A stretch of 64,000 nt of DNA from Tetraselmis striata (GCA_006384855.1 VCJN01002541.1:1-64000); one strand, 5' to 3'. Counted from the stretch's first letter, positions 18,424-31,240 are shown. A program made the numbers and translations. Notes: generated by a model not told the origin, from the letters alone.

Positions 18424-19446
18424 ATGCCGGTCTTTAGACGGCGGTCGAGCACCGATTCGTGCGATGACAGCCACTCTTCGAGGTTGTCGGATGGTAGCGC
18501 CACATCTTCGGGGAGGGGTGGCGCCGGAAAGCTGGGCGAAATAATTTCTTTCTTCCCGCGCCGAGCATCACAGCAAGACTCGGCTGGCGGGGTCCGCAAG
18601 TCTATCTCACGAAATTTCAGGCCCTTCCAATCCTGCTATCAGCGCAGCAGGATCTGCGGTGTTGGTAGTTCCGCTGTCGTCTGGGTCGTATCCGAGCTTG
18701 CAACTGGACATGCGTACGCGTGCAAGGTGATAGACCGTGGCGAGCAGGCTGCCGACAATAGAGCCAACGCTGCCGGCCCTGTCCCGGGGCACACGGAGCT
18801 GAAGATATTGCAACAGTTGGGCCATCATAGCGACATCCTTGGATGCCGCGAGTACTTCGTAGAAGAGAGCCGCGTTTACATGATCATGGAGCTTGTGGAC
18901 GGAACCGATCTGTTGAGCCTAGTCCTGGAACGCGGCTCTTTTCCCGAGGAGGACGCGAAGTCGGTTTTCCGGAAGCTGCTAAGCGCGCTTGGCCACCTCC
19001 ATTCTTTAGGGATTGCGCATCGGGACGTCAAGCTGGAGAATCTCGTCGTGAGCAGCAGCGACGATATCACGTCGGTCAAGCTCATCGACTTCGGGCTAGC
19101 CGGCCAGGTCACCTCTGCCAATCCATACCTCACAGCTCGATGCGGCACGCCGGCGTATGCCGCGCCCGAGGTGCTGCGTCGCACCCCGAAATACGACACG
19201 AGATGCGATCTTTGGTCTGCTGGCACGGCGCTTTACACCCTTCTTTGCGGGGAGCCCCCTTTCACTGCAAACAATCTGGCAGAGTTGGTAGTCCACATCA
19301 GGAAGGCGGCGCCCTCGTATAATGATCCCGCCTGGGCGCTCGTCTCCCCTGACGCCGTAGACCTTGTGAAAGGTCTCCTCACGGCCGATCTCGACAAACG
19401 ACTGAGCCTGAGGCAGGCACTGGAGCATCCGTGGCTGAAGGAATGA
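18424..19446 (+). CDS. Serine/threonine protein kinase, CAMK-like
   Basis: An intronless 340-residue protein. Residues 1-65 are Ser/Arg-rich and probably disordered. The kinase domain fills the rest: glycine loop CGVGSSAVV (78-86), ATP-anchoring Lys 101 in YACKVI, a candidate helix-C Glu 125, HRD at 199-201 with Lys 203 and Asn 206, DFG at 222-224, activation-segment Thr in CGTPAYAAPE (240-249) and DLWSAGTALYTLLCG typical of the CaMK group. It ends at HPWLKE, the usual end of the catalytic domain, so there is no EF-hand or regulatory tail. All catalytic residues are present. It would phosphorylate unknown targets. ATG 18424 is the first in frame. Confidence 0.9.
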   Translation: MPVFRRRSSTDSCDDSHSSRLSDGSATSSGRGGAGKLGEIISFFPRRASQQDSAGGVRKSISRNFRPFQSCYQRSRICGVGSSAVVWVVSELATGHAYACKVIDRGEQAADNRANAAGPVPGHTELKILQQLGHHSDILGCREYFVEESRVYMIMELVDGTDLLSLVLERGSFPEEDAKSVFRKLLSALGHLHSLGIAHRDVKLENLVVSSSDDITSVKLIDFGLAGQVTSANPYLTARCGTPAYAAPEVLRRTPKYDTRCDLWSAGTALYTLLCGEPPFTANNLAELVVHIRKAAPSYNDPAWALVSPDAVDLVKGLLTADLDKRLSLRQALEHPWLKE

Positions 19447-19449
19447 GCC

Positions 19450-20880
19450 GCGGAAGACGCCAAGCAAAGATCTCCTCCATTGCGAGCACTGCAGCGGGCG
19501 CTAGCACTGAGCCCGTGGTCGTGTTTTGACCACGGTCTCACCCGACTGTCCAGCTCCAACCCTTAGCATCAAAGGGCGCAGTACCAAATATAGAGCGAAG
19601 CTGTGAGCGGACAAATGGGTACCGGCACTGTGCCGTCTAGAGCCTACTCGTAGCAGCCCCCGCCATCACCGAGATAGATCGCCACACATTGCCCTGCCCC
19701 AGTCTCTTCTTATGCAGGTAGTTCCTCCAAGATGTATTTTGTTTCGATACGAAAGGCTAACAACAGAATAACCAATAGGCATTTAAAATTTTAATCTCTT
19801 CGCAAAAATATCAAGGCGTGAACGCGCGCGGAGCCAGCCCGACGTACAGGCACCCAGGACAATTGTAGCTACCAGCATCTGGGGAGATACACCCATAGCT
19901 TCAGCCCTGTGCTCTCACTGCGCTTCCGCTACTAGAAGCAGTGCCGTTATTAAATCTCCAGCGTTGTAATTAAAACAGGTGAAAACCCTTCAATACTTAT
20001 ATCGTCATAACCCGACGTCACGCGATTCCCTGAATCGATTAGCAGCAGGGAGCTCGGCGGTATCGGTAGGGCGGTCGTCGTCAGTATGACAAGCTTGCAT
20101 AGACGAGCTTGCAGTCGATTAGTTGCTTCCGGTGGTTCTTTCGGGAACGAGGGGGAGATAGGGAAACGCGGGAAAACAAGGGGTAGGGGAAAATAAGGGG
20201 GGGGGGGGGGGGAAGGAAAGATAGAGAGGAGAGGGAGACGAAGAGGGGTGGGGGGGAAGGGGGGCGGAGAGAGGATACATAGGGGACAGGGAAGGAAAAT
20301 GGGTGGGGATACGGGACGAGGGAAATGGAAAGCGTAACGAGGGGAACGGGGGGGGGGGGGGGGCGACGAGGGAAAGCATGCACCGTGCCCCACCACACAC
20401 ACACCAACACGATGCAATGGCATGTGGGGTTGAGCGGATTCAGTTAGTATATGTTGTATCTGTTTACAAGGTCCCTCCTCGTGCTCCACACACAACAGCA
20501 CAGGGTGAACGCTTCCGAATGATATATATACATAAATACATGATGTAAAGATATATTGTGATATATAAACACATATATCCACATGTATATATATAAACAC
20601 ATATATATATACACAAATATGTATGCATATATTCGCGCACCAGACAGCCGTGTACATACTGGCTAAAAATTTGGTAAGTCGGGCATTCATTTTTGTTGCA
20701 GACAATCGCATGGATAATTCTTCGCACATGAATATCGGATACGCGGAGCGCGCACTGTTTCAAAACGCGGAAGTGCAGCTACTGTGGGTATAGATAATAA
20801 CAACAATGAATCATCCCAGAGAATAGGGCCTTAGCCGCTTACCCAACTTGACTACCGCCCTGAGACACGAGGTGCTACAA
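19450..20880. other. Gene-poor stretch with polypurine tracts and TA microsatellite
   Basis: 20,140-20,370 is almost purely purine on the plus strand (runs of G up to about 16). 20,520-20,640 is a TATACA-type microsatellite. Minus-strand ORFs over these encode only Pro/Ser/Phe low-complexity sequence and are not supported as genes. Confidence 0.6.
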
Positions 20881-20899
20881 CTCACACATTCTTACACAA

Positions 20900-22880
20900 C
20901 GGCAGGTATGCACGTGAGCCCGTATAAGGCAGCGAGAGCCGGGGCAACCGACACCGACAGTATCCAACACTTGGATTACACGTTGGTTGCGCCTGTAATA
21001 TGCCCCCCGCCCCCTTCCCAACCCACCCTCGGGCGCTAGCGCACGGTAGGCATCGGGCTAGTCCCTGACATACTGCAGCGTGCGTATCCCAGACGATAAT
21101 TATCTTGTCAGCAGCATTTACTTCCTTGCAGAACCACTCCGGCACCCTGGCCCGCATGTTGTGCGGAGTTGCATTGGTTTTATGACGGCATCGGCAATGC
21201 GCTTGATATCTGTTGGCACCACTCAGTTAGCCATGTCATGGTATCCAATGCAAGTCTTCTTATAGCGCGTGCAAACCACTTTCAAGATGCAGATGCCGTT
21301 GCCAACCATGGGACAGTCTGCGGACTGCCAGGTCCAGAAGCCCTCGCATGGCTCAGTGGGGATACAATTCATGTCCGGAAGCATCTCGTCCCTGCGAGCG
21401 CAAACAGCTCGTCCATATCACTGTGCGGTTTAATGACGACAGGAGTCATGCTAGCATGGTGTGTTCTTAGCATGGGGATGCAGGGAGCGGGACAGGGTGG
21501 GAAATCGCACCTCCGGCACTGGATGCCCCTTCCTGCTGTCAGCTTTGTACCAGTCTGGCACCATCCGCAGTTACTGTGGATAGGCAGCGCACCAGCCAGT
21601 ACATGGTCAGACGACTTTGCATGGACAGGAAAGTGGTTTGTTGGGGGCGGAAGGGCACGCACTGTACAGTGCGCTGGTCAGCGCAGGTGGTGATCGCGCC
21701 ACATTCTTTGTCCTTGATCATCTGCTGCCATCCGTACTGCGAGAGCAAGCTACGGCGCAGGCCTGAGGAGGATATATCGGTGTCGCACTGGCTGTCGTAT
21801 TCAATGCACTCCTTCCAGCACCTCAGGTCGTCCGAGTCTTGGTTCGCCGTAACCGCGCCCTGCATCCAGCAACAACACCATCACGCCTTGTGACCCGGGC
21901 TTCATGGACGGATATCACAATAGGAAGCTTAAGGCGAAGGGTAGGGGGGGGGGGGGGGGGGGGAGTTGAAGCAGAGAGCCTGGCCACAGGCGTCTTACCC
22001 AGCCAGTGATTGGGGAAGGGTTGAACCAAGGCAGCCCAGACATAGCTTGCTTGCGAGCAAAGTGAATGTTGATGGTGGCGTGGGCGTCCAAGCTGCTAAG
22101 CTGGCTTTTGAAGAGCAGAATGTACACACCTGCCTGTTTGGTGGGCTTCACAATGGCTGGCATGGCAACAACTGTGTCAGTTGCGATAGCAAAAGCACTA
22201 CCCTTAAGTCCATTCCAGCAGTCAGCAATGCAGAATAGACCTCTGCGCACCTTCCTCAGAGGTGTCCGCAAGGGAGGATGCGCTAACTGCGGTCGAGCCT
22301 TGCGTGAAAACCACAAAGCAATAGCTGTAGTCCTTGCCAATTTCGGAAAAGTTGTGAATCTCCTCATACCGAGCGGACGGCTGCCGGAGGTTCACCTGCA
22401 GCAGAATGTTGACATATTTAAGACCTGCTTCTGGCTGACCCCCAGGAAAGTATCCATTGTTTTGGGGCCGCATTCTACCTGCACCGAGACGTCGCTGCCT
22501 GATAGAGAGTTGGGAAGACGGATCTGTGTCCAGTGGCAACCAGCCTCGTTGAACTGTGGGTTGGCCTCATCGGTTCCATCTCGCATTGCGCTCTCTGCAA
22601 CGACTGCCCTCACCTGTCACGTAGCCATCCGTGGGGTGAGTGCTGCCCGTGTTTGCAGAAAGTAAACAGGACTCAGCGCAGCACGGTGCCGCACCTCGTA
22701 AGCCACCATCGAGGCCAGCAGCAGGCTGAGCACCACGCAGGTGACCACAAAGCTGCGCTGAACCACGTTGTTCCGCACCCACCAGCTGCTCGCCTCAGAG
22801 CGGTAGTCGGAGAGCAGGGGGTGGATTGGGTTGGAGCCGCTCAGCTGCTGCAGCTCCGCCTTGTCCCCCTTGTGGCCCTA
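20900..22880 (-). CDS. Spliced gene for an unrecognised membrane-anchored, Cys-rich protein (exons approximate)
   Basis: Several minus-strand blocks look like exons joined at GT-AG sites. 22,879-22,700 gives NPIHPLLSDYRSEASSWWVR, then NNVVQRSF and a membrane segment (VVTCVVLSLLLASMVAYE), followed by a GTGCGG donor. About 22,590-22,480 gives NPQFNEAGCHWTQIRLPNS. About 22,405-22,290 gives RQPSARYEEIHNFSEIGKDY. About 22,230-22,130 gives ADCWNGLKGSAFAIATDTVV. About 21,800-21,670 gives WKECIEYDSQCDTDISSSG and more Cys. About 21,560-21,500 has CGWCQTG, like the start of a PSI-type Cys module. About 21,160-21,080 gives RARVPEWFCKEVNAADKII. The layout suggests one transmembrane helix and a Cys-rich extracellular part. 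I do not recognise the family, and exon ends need transcript data. Confidence 0.45.
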
Positions 22881-22899
22881 GTCAGACGTAAGATCAACC

Positions 22900-23800
22900 T
22901 GTAAGTGCGCGTAAAGAGCGCGCCGCAGGCGTAGTTTGCATTTCATCTTGCTTTTAAAGCAAGATGACCATTGTGCTGCCGCCACAAGTAGGTCCGGGAA
23001 GCTGATCTCACCTAACATGGACTACGGATTAGGTAAAACGCACAAGTGGTCGATGATGGCGAAACGTAGGATGAATCTGTGTGCATACCTTCATTCCGGT
23101 GCCCCCCGTTCCCGAGGTGGCGCGCAGCGGGTTGTTGAAGGCGAAGGCGGACGCGGTCCGCGCGTCGTGACTCTGCAGGCCCGGCAGGCCGCCGCCGCTG
23201 GTGGGCGGGACGCGACTGCCTGAGTGCAGGCGCTCCTCGAGGCCAGGTGCTGACATACGCATCGAAGTTTGGGTCTGGGTGGGTGGATAGGTGCGGCAGA
23301 GGACAGGGTCAGCGTGACGACAGTCCCAACAAGATGCGCCCCCTTGCGGTTTGACTGCGAGAGCGGGGCGTCACACGGAGAAGGCACAGGCGGGGAGAAT
23401 GGACGCGCGGCGGGGGAGTGACCAGGCTGTTTCGCAGCGACAGCAACAGCGGCAGCGCATATAAGAGGCTCGATCACCTTGCGGCAGGCACTCTTTTGTG
23501 AGACTTCGAGCAGTGAGGCCGAATACGGATGTGGTGACGCTGCCCTGCAATCCAGCAGGTGGTTGACGCCGGTTGCCGATGCCCCGGTTGAGGCCGGTCT
23601 CGTGCTGCGGTGGCAGCAGCCCGCGCGCGCCCGCACCGTCCAGCTAGATGACGACGCATTTTTTTTCATGCTTATTATCTTGTGCTGGTAGTGATGGTCA
23701 GGATGATTAGTCGCTACTGGTACTGGTACTGATGATGGTATTTATTAAACTCATTTGATAATAATGGTATTTATTATATGGTATTTTGATGGTATTTATT
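22900..23800. other. GC-rich intergenic or 5' region of the membrane-protein gene
   Basis: No ORF with a recognisable motif. It may contain the promoter and first exon of the minus-strand gene ending near 20.9 kb. 23,690-23,800 is an imperfect TGGTAYTGATG/TATTTAT repeat. Confidence 0.3.
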
Positions 23801-23802
23801 TA

Positions 23803-24517
23803 ACATATGCGACTTCCCTGGCGGTCCTTCCGCCCCGACCTCATGCTTCCTTCGTGGCCAGTCCGTTCAGGCACTTCGGAACTTCGCCGCTAGCCAACCT
23901 GCTGAGTTCCGCCGTCACATGTCGCGCACACGGCGGGGGCTGTTGCAGCGGGTCTCTGCTTGCGTGCATGGTGCCATGGGCGGCATTCTCTCTGCCGGTG
24001 TGCATGTGGCCAAGTATGATGCGTGCGTGGGCTCGTGCCCATACATTCTGCATCTCCTCTTGCTACTGCTTCCACTTCGTAGTAGTTGTAGAGGACCTTT
24101 TCGATGGTCCTTTTTGGTGATTTCCTGATATCGCCTTCTGCAGCTAGCTCATGTAAATAAATTAAGCATATGGTTACATGAGCTAGCTGCAAAAGGCGAT
24201 CAAGGAAACCACCCGAAAAGGCAATGGGAAATGTCCACTACATCAGTTGCGCGGTGGAAGCAGCACCAGAAGAGAGTGCGGAATGAGCACGAGCAGACGC
24301 ATCAGACTTGGCCGTCTGCACTCCGGCAGAGAGAATGCCGCCCAAGGCACCATGCACGCAAGCAGAGACTCGCTGCAACAACCCCCGCCAAGTGCGCGAC
24401 AAGTGATGGCGGAACTCAGCGGGCTGGCTGGCAACAAAGTTCCGAAGAGCCTGGACGGACTGACCACGAAGGAAGCATGAAGTCGGGGCGGAAGGACCGC
24501 CAGGGAAGTTGCGCACA
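23803..24517. repeat. Fold-back (large inverted repeat) element
   Basis: The left arm (23,803-24,156) and right arm (24,174-about 24,517) are imperfect reverse complements around a 17-bp spacer. The tips next to the spacer read GCAGCTAGCTCATGTAA on the left and its reverse complement on the right. Both arms contain the GGCGGCATTCTCTCTGCCGG block. A single-arm relative lies at 40,830-41,107. An inverted pair can fold into a long hairpin. Confidence 0.8.
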
Positions 24518-24519
24518 GC

Positions 24520-27500
24520 AAGAAACACCGCGAAGATGTAGACCACCGTTAAAACGGATTTTCCGAGGCGGCCGCGGTCCACAACCACAAAAGAGTAGTA
24601 GCGGTGAACACCCTGCACTGGGGCGGAAGACACCCGGCCCGCCGCGAGCTTTTTGTGCTCCGCCTCGGTCGCCGCGATCCCCGGGGTGCACCAGCGGGGT
24701 CGTTGCCCCAAGTGGGGGTCGTGGAGGACACGCACGCGAAATCGATCATGTAATCGCCCGGCCCCCCCCCCCCCCCCTCAATATATGGTATTGATTTTTA
24801 AAACGTATCTTCTCATCACGACCTGCTGAGAAGCATATATTCCCGAGCCGGACACTGAGCCGCGCGGTGCGCGCTTGTGTACTCCGGTCCTCGCCCTCCC
24901 TGCGCCCCTCGCGGGGTGCATAGAACCTAGCCCCCCCCCCCCCCCCACACACACACACCCCCGCACAGCTAGCTTACACGCCCTGCCGCGCGGTGCAACG
25001 ATATCGCGGTGCAAATATCGCAGTCGTGGGCGTTTTGAGACACCGCCCGTCGTCGACTTCGTTCAGTTTCAAATTCGAAACGCCCGACGCAAGAAAGAGC
25101 ACCTAGTACCCACAAGGTGTACTACGGCTCCGCCCGCTCTGGGAATTGGCGGTTGTACCTCATGTTCGACATATAAAAGCTATCTTCCGGAGATGTTTGT
25201 CGAGGCGACAGGGGGGGGGGGGGGGGTTACTTCGGCGGTAGGGGTAGTGGCCGACCCGTCTTCCGTAGCGGCACCATGTGTCGTAGATAGTCGGCCGTGG
25301 GGGATCCTCTCCGGTAGATGACGGCGCGCGTCCCGCGGAAGGCACGCCGCGCAGTGAGGGGGAGGGCCGACCCCTCTCCAGTCCCAAGCGCCCCCACTTG
25401 GATACATGGCATGGCACTATTGAACACCATATGTGCGTCTATATGGCATGGCTGCAAAATCATGGGACCAACTGTGCGTAGCGCGCAAATGCGTGTCAGC
25501 GATTCATTGCATACACAACAAAGCGTGTTGGAGTCGTATCTTGTCGGTATGGATCTGACGCCACCCACCCACCGAATCGCACCTAATCGTCGCACCCACA
25601 GGAGAATATGGACAACGCTCTCGGTTGACATTATCGTCCTTGCGTTCCCATCGCCCGAGCCCTCCCGAGCCCAGCCAGACGCCCAACTGCCGGCCATGTT
25701 CCAGTGTTTCCATCACCGGGAATAGAAGCCTTACTCTCACCGGAAATGCGAGTGTGGCATGTATTGCCTTAGCCGGAACCCCGACCACTCGGCGCCCACG
25801 GGTGCGTGCCCTCCTCCCCTCGAGGTCGGCAGTTATTGTACTCAATTCGTCCTTTGAAATCTGATGTAATATGCTGAGGAACTACAATGCGTTGGATGGC
25901 ACATTTTATCGTGTCGCCCCTCGCACGACCCCCCCCCCCCCCCCCCCCCGGGAAACGACGACCGCCCGTATTTCCTTCCAAAGGAACGGGGGGCGACAGT
26001 TTTATATTGAGGGAGGGCATCATGTTGGATAATCATAGGCAGCCGTGAAGGCCGCAACCTCAGGCAACAACATCTGCGGCGGAGCGGAGCTGCCAACCCT
26101 GCAGTGTACCGCCAATTTCCACCCCCAAAGATTGTGACAAGCTAGCCACATGGATCGGCGTGATGCTGCTTCGCTTGGACCCGCGCAAAATTACACGGAT
26201 CTTCGCACTTGGCAAGAAGTTGTGATGAGAATCGCTGGTGGCAGTAAATGCACGCGCATCGCCGTGCGGATGTAAAGATCCGTGACCGCCAGTTACTCCC
26301 CCCCCCCCCCCCCCCACCCACCCACCACCACCACCACCACTGCCACCACCACCTACCCCCGCCCCCACCCTAACCCCCACTATCGGCGGTTTGTAATGGG
26401 CGTGCCTACTCATGAAGGGCATGCATGCGAGCATATTATTTGCTCTTTAATCGGCGCCCGCCGCCAGGCAGCGGCCCAACACCATGAGCGGAGGATCTTG
26501 GGTGCGGCAAGCCTGGCGGCACCACCCCCACCTCCACGTGGTGGGCGCTGGTAACCCCTAAGACCCATGCCCGATTGGGTGCGGCAGGAGGCGAAGCGGG
26601 GTGGTCGGTTGTGGCGGGTCCTCGGATCCTGCGACGACCGGCGAGCCCTAGGGGGGGCTTTTCAAATAATACTCGTAGTCCCGGCAGCGCATGCTGGCGC
26701 CGCCGGGCAGCAACCGTGTACGGGGGGCTGCTAAAAATAATTCATGTTTGACCTCGGCCTCGCGTCGGCCTCTCAAAGATCCGCCTACAGGTGGGGATTG
26801 GGGTCTGCACGACTTGGACGGGGGCAGCCTACTCGCCATGGTTGTTCGAAATAACATCGTGTTGTCATAGCACGGTACGACCCGCGACCGACATGCAGAA
26901 GATCTGGCGTACGGGACCCCCCCCCCCCCCCCCCGCCCCCCGTATGTGTTCCACCTGTGAATCACTCGAATACCGGCCTAGTAGTACAATGGAGTGTTTG
27001 GCGCGCCCTACGGCCGACCCGTTGGGAACACCCGCCGGGAAACCCTCAACCGTCCCCTGAGAAAGGGCGAGGGCGGCGAGCGCAAGGAGACGGGAGCCCG
27101 TCACTTAAAGCCGGGGCGGGTGTTCGGGGGTGGAGAGGCCGGGCATGGCAGCGACGCAGGGGTCAGGAGACAGGAGCCGGAGTGCCCGAAGGGAGTCGCA
27201 GCCATCACTAGACTCCCAGACTGTCTCGTTATTATATTGCAATAACCCGTAATATCAATTTCTCCACGGAATGGACGTATAATCGCCGTATATACCGTGC
27301 AATCGCCACTACTCTGCTAGGCCCGGTAGTCGCAATGGCGTGCCCGGCTCGCCCGCGTTCCGTGATATGCTACCATTAGCATGTTGTGCCATCCCCATAG
27401 GACATTAGACCCACATGCATCGCGCATCGTGCGGCTACCCGTAATCGTTGGGACTTTCGCCACACTATACGTTAACGCCTCACAAGCTCCGTGACAACGC

Positions 27501-28100
27501 AACGGCCAACGGTACCGTAGGTCTCAAACCGGCTAAGCTGCAGTCGCGCGAACACTGAACCATGCATCGCAGCAGCGCCGGAGCGCAAGTGACTAGCCCC
27601 TATCAACCCCCGCCGTTGCGAGCCGACAGTGCCGAGTAGTGGTGTGCCATGGGGAGTCACAACTCCAAGCGCCGTATTCCCGAGGGCAAGGAGGGCGGGA
27701 TGTCTGCCGAGGGGATTCAGGAAGAGGTGATAAAGAGAATGTGCTGCCGCGCGTATGAAGCATGTTTATCGAGGACTCACTTTTACGACAATCACAGATA
27801 GACAAGCCTCCGGACACCGCCTCGCCCGTCGCAGCCGGCGATGATCGCGCCTCTGTTGCACCGTACGTCCGTCACGCCTCTGCTCCGTCCGGACCCGGTC
27901 AGACCGAAACGCGGGCGAGCCGGGTGATGCATCGATACCGTCGCCGCCGCCATCGCCCCCGCCTTCCTCTCCACCGCTCCCGTCTTAGACATGCGAGGAC
28001 TTCTTGCACCTTGCGGAGACTGTGGTAGTGCGGGTTCTTGGGTGAGGCGCCCTCGCTGCTATTGCTAGGAGTAACACATCCTAGCTCCGTTATAGTGGGG
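24520..28100. other. GC-rich host DNA with many C-runs, no supported gene
   Basis: C- or G-runs of about 13-20 bases occur at 24,763, 24,930, 25,210, 25,930, 26,300 and 26,919. Between them reading frames are short and lack conserved motifs. I see no gene, though small exons cannot be excluded. Confidence 0.45.
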
Positions 28101-28129
28101 TGTTGTCTACTGAGTACGCGACCCGCGCG

Positions 28130-28570
28130 GAAATTCCTGCAGGGATATGTTTGACAACGCAGAGCATCAACACATGGCAGTCATGTGGCATATGATGCAT
28201 GGAGCGGTCATCCACTACCTGAGAGACTGCGAGGAGTGTGACGCTCCTGCTGACAGTGAGGAGTGCCAGCGTGTCAACGAGTACATACATCAAGAAGCAG
28301 CGGGAGGAGGGCTTCAACTGCCTGCTGACCTATGCGCAGATGTGCAACAAGTATTTGCCTGATGAGATGATGAAACTGAACATGCACAATATGGTCTGCC
28401 GAGTCAGAGCCCATGAGGCAGCCAAGAGCGGCACTGCCCGCGACTCAGAGCTTTGGATGGAGCGTACCGTGCCCCCCCCCCCCCCCCCCCGCTTGCTCTC
28501 ATACGCAATGTGTCTTGACTGTTGTCATATGAATGCATGCCCTATGTCATATGCATATGCTTGACGTGAA
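28130..28570 (+). pseudogene. Transposase-like fragment (KDZ-type pattern)
   Basis: Plus-strand frames give YLRDCEECDAPADSEECQRV, then NCLLTYAQMCNKYLPDEMM, LNMHNMVCRVRAHEAAKSG and ELWMERTV. The order 'D..E..C ... N.H...CR...QE ... ELWxER' resembles domesticated KDZ-type transposase proteins known in algae. This is a pattern match from memory. The frame shifts twice and a C-run at 28,472-28,490 interrupts it, so it is a relic. Confidence 0.35.
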
Positions 28571-29229
28571 GTGCGTGGCTAGAGGCAGTGGGACTACTGA
28601 CACGTAGCGGGCATACGGGCGGTAGCTCTTATTTGAGGCACGCATCATCAAGTTCCTGCGTGCAGGCCAGGACTCAGACTTCCCTAGCCTGCCTTTGTGG
28701 CTTCCAGGCTTTGCTGGACAGTGGGAGGCCGCTGGCGCAGACGATGCGGTGGATATGTTTGAGGGCACGGGCGGGGCCGGGCTGCACAGGCGCCGCCGTG
28801 CAGCTAGAAACCTCAGCCGCCCCCGCCCGCCATCTGGGCAGCCTGCGCAATGGCGCTGGATAAGTACTGTCAAGGAACTGGCACACTGGAGTATGGGAGG
28901 GCTGCGAGGTGGCACTGGCTAAGTATTGTGAAGGAGCTGGCACACTGGAGCATGAGCTGGCCTGGCTGAAGGACGAATATTACGCAAGGGGGCTCGACTC
29001 CCATGACATCAAGTGACCCCCTCCCCCCCGCCGCCCTCCCCCCCCCCCGGCCCCATGCGGCCCTCTACCAATTAGCGGGAATCGTATCGCAGGCGCATGT
29101 CATAGGTCATTATCTTAACGCAGCATGTTCCGGGTATATACTCAACTTCCTACTACCATTTGAACCGCCTATTTACTACATACCCAGCTGCGCGTTCTAC
29201 CCCGGCCGGCGCGCTGGCGCCCCGCTGCC

Positions 29230-30060
29230 CCGGCCTCGCTAGCAAAGGAAATGCGGTTTGTGAAATCGACGGACACGAGTCGATTTCACTCTTGTCTGTG
29301 GTCAAGAATGGTTTATTCTGATTTTTCATTATGATTAATGAGGTTGTTGCACTATCCCGCAGGCACAACCTGTATCACCATTGCAAGACAAGGTAGGGGA
29401 CATCATTCTCAGCTACCTCTGTATCGTACACTAGGACACAAGGACGGAGCGCAACTACTGGATAAAGGCACCCCCTCCTCCCACGCATGACTCCAAACTG
29501 CCTACATAGTGTAGCCCTGCTGAGTTTCGGTATATATACACATGCAGGTTGTGCATGAGAAGCCCGAGACACGGAGGCATGTGGTGTTCAAGCACAAGAC
29601 ATGGGACGAGCAGTGGGTGCCCATTGATGAGTACGGCAAGCAAGCCATACTGCGAGACATGCCTGCCGAGGTGGAGGAGCATGACAACGGCGTGAATGTT
29701 TGGAAAGTGTTGTACTTCCTAGAGGTGACCCACACCAGCCCTTCGCTGCCGGACCTCACCCTCGCAGTGTGCCGACTGCACGCATTTGACCGCATGGTGA
29801 TATACGGTCCCCCCTCGGCACCGGTGTGTGGCAGAGCAAGGCGCCCTTTCGGCCAAACATTCGCAAGGGGCATGACGCCTTCCTTGTCGCGCTGAAGCAC
29901 ACCGAGGAGAAACTGTGTTGCTTCTATGATGATACGGACATAGTGACAGACCAGCACTTATCCAAGTTTGGCATGTCCTCACATGATGTGGGGGCAGTAT
30001 GCGTGGTGCACATATAACACAGTGACCATGCACTACTAGCTGAATTCCCGTATAGTTTGT
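29230..30060 (+). repeat. Transposon-derived repeat, copy 1
   Basis: Contains a coding-like stretch (29,542 onward: KPETRRHVVFKHKTWDEQWV, then DEYGKQAILRDMPAEVEEHD) and ends with CACATATAACACAGTGACC near 30,012. The same series occurs at 62,200-63,050 with about 80-85% similarity by eye, including AGCAAAGGAAATGCG(G/C)TTTGTGAAATCGA at the start. It probably is the 3' part of the transposase-like element at 28.1 kb, as it lies just downstream on the same strand. Confidence 0.55.
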
Positions 30061-30449
30061 AACTGTAATTGATCAAAGTTCTGCTGCCCAGCAATTCCGC
30101 GCAGCGCCCCGGCGCCGCTGATGATGCCATGCGCACCCACCGCCCAAATAAACCTAGCCCCCTTAGCAATCTGAATCGACGGCGGTTCTTAAGCAGCCCC
30201 TGCAGGCAGTCTGCTAGGTACGAGGGACTGCAAAGGGAGGTGGCACAGTTGGGACAGTCATAGGGATAAGGCTTGCCATACTGTCACACAATGCTAAAAT
30301 TACAGCACTTGTGCGTGCTTCTACTCGCTATTTTACGTGCAATAACTATGTGCGAGGACGTGCAACTATGCCTCACCTCTACCTCGAAGCACTTTGGTTG
30401 ATGGCTCAGGCAACTATGCCTCATATGTCCGCAGTCTACTCTCCCCAGG

Positions 30450-31240
30450 GGGGGTGGAGCATCTCATGAGCTGATTTCACTGCAAACTTTTGTGAGTCGA
30501 CCAGCATTATATAGTACAAGGTCATGGCTGCCGGACGGTATCTATCCGCCCATTGCAGGATTGGAGTCATTACGGCGGCCGCTCGCCCAGTGCCCTCGTC
30601 GTCCACGCCCCACGGGATGATGGGGTACGGAAAGAAGCCCGCCCCGAGTGCTGCAGCTCCACTTGCTGGGTGCGTGGAATCGGGGACGATGCCACCTGCC
30701 AGGCCGGCTTCCCAAGCAATTATTGGCAGCCTCCATCAGTCTATCTGCGCACATTGATCACCGTGTCACGGGGATGGTTCAAGTGCATGGAGCGGGACAG
30801 CATGGCCGTAGCCGCGAGCGCCATTGCCGTGAGCAGCTTGAACTGGTCGACGAAGACTTCCCGCAGCTTTGGGTTCCCTTCTGGGTCCTTCTCGATGCAC
30901 ACCTCCAGGGCGCGGTACATCTCAGCCCGCGCCGCAGCGAGCCATATCCGGTCGACTTCGCTAAACATGTCTCTATCAGAAACCCGGGTATCGTCCGGCG
31001 CGGCTATGAGGACGAACTTCCAGCCCCGGAGACCCTCTGCCCCAACGGCGAGGATGCCCGGCCATGATTGTTCCTTGTCAAGACTTGCATACATGTTGGT
31101 GTCGGTCATGCGGGTTGGAACCCAACCTGGCCCGAGATGGGTGCACCCCCTCTCCACCAGTTCATTGGTGAGGTAATGGCTGAACTCCGTAGGGACGCCG
31201 TCATACGCTTCGTGCTCCCGGCGGTGGCGCTTGGCCATAG
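30450..31240 (-). CDS. Unassigned spliced gene, two exon-like blocks
   Basis: Block one runs from ATG 31,238 to about 30,750: 165 codons, mixed composition, with LTNELVERGCTHLGPGWVPT, DRDMFSEVDRIWLAAARAEM and REVFVDQFKLLTAMALAATA. Block two (about 30,730-30,450), in another frame, is hydrophobic: LPIIAWEAGLAGGIVPDSTH, then GAGFFPYPIIPWGVDDEGTG, VMTPILQWADRYRPAAM and stop. A membrane protein is possible. I do not recognise a family, and the splice junction is not fixed. Confidence 0.35.

Noticed and set aside
20081..20729. Pro/Ser/Phe-rich frames of up to 259 codons
   Set aside because: They lie over a polypurine tract and TA microsatellite; no motif and skewed composition.
25625..26965. Several Gly- or Pro-rich ORFs
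   Set aside because: They depend on C-runs and repeat-like DNA and have no recognisable motif.
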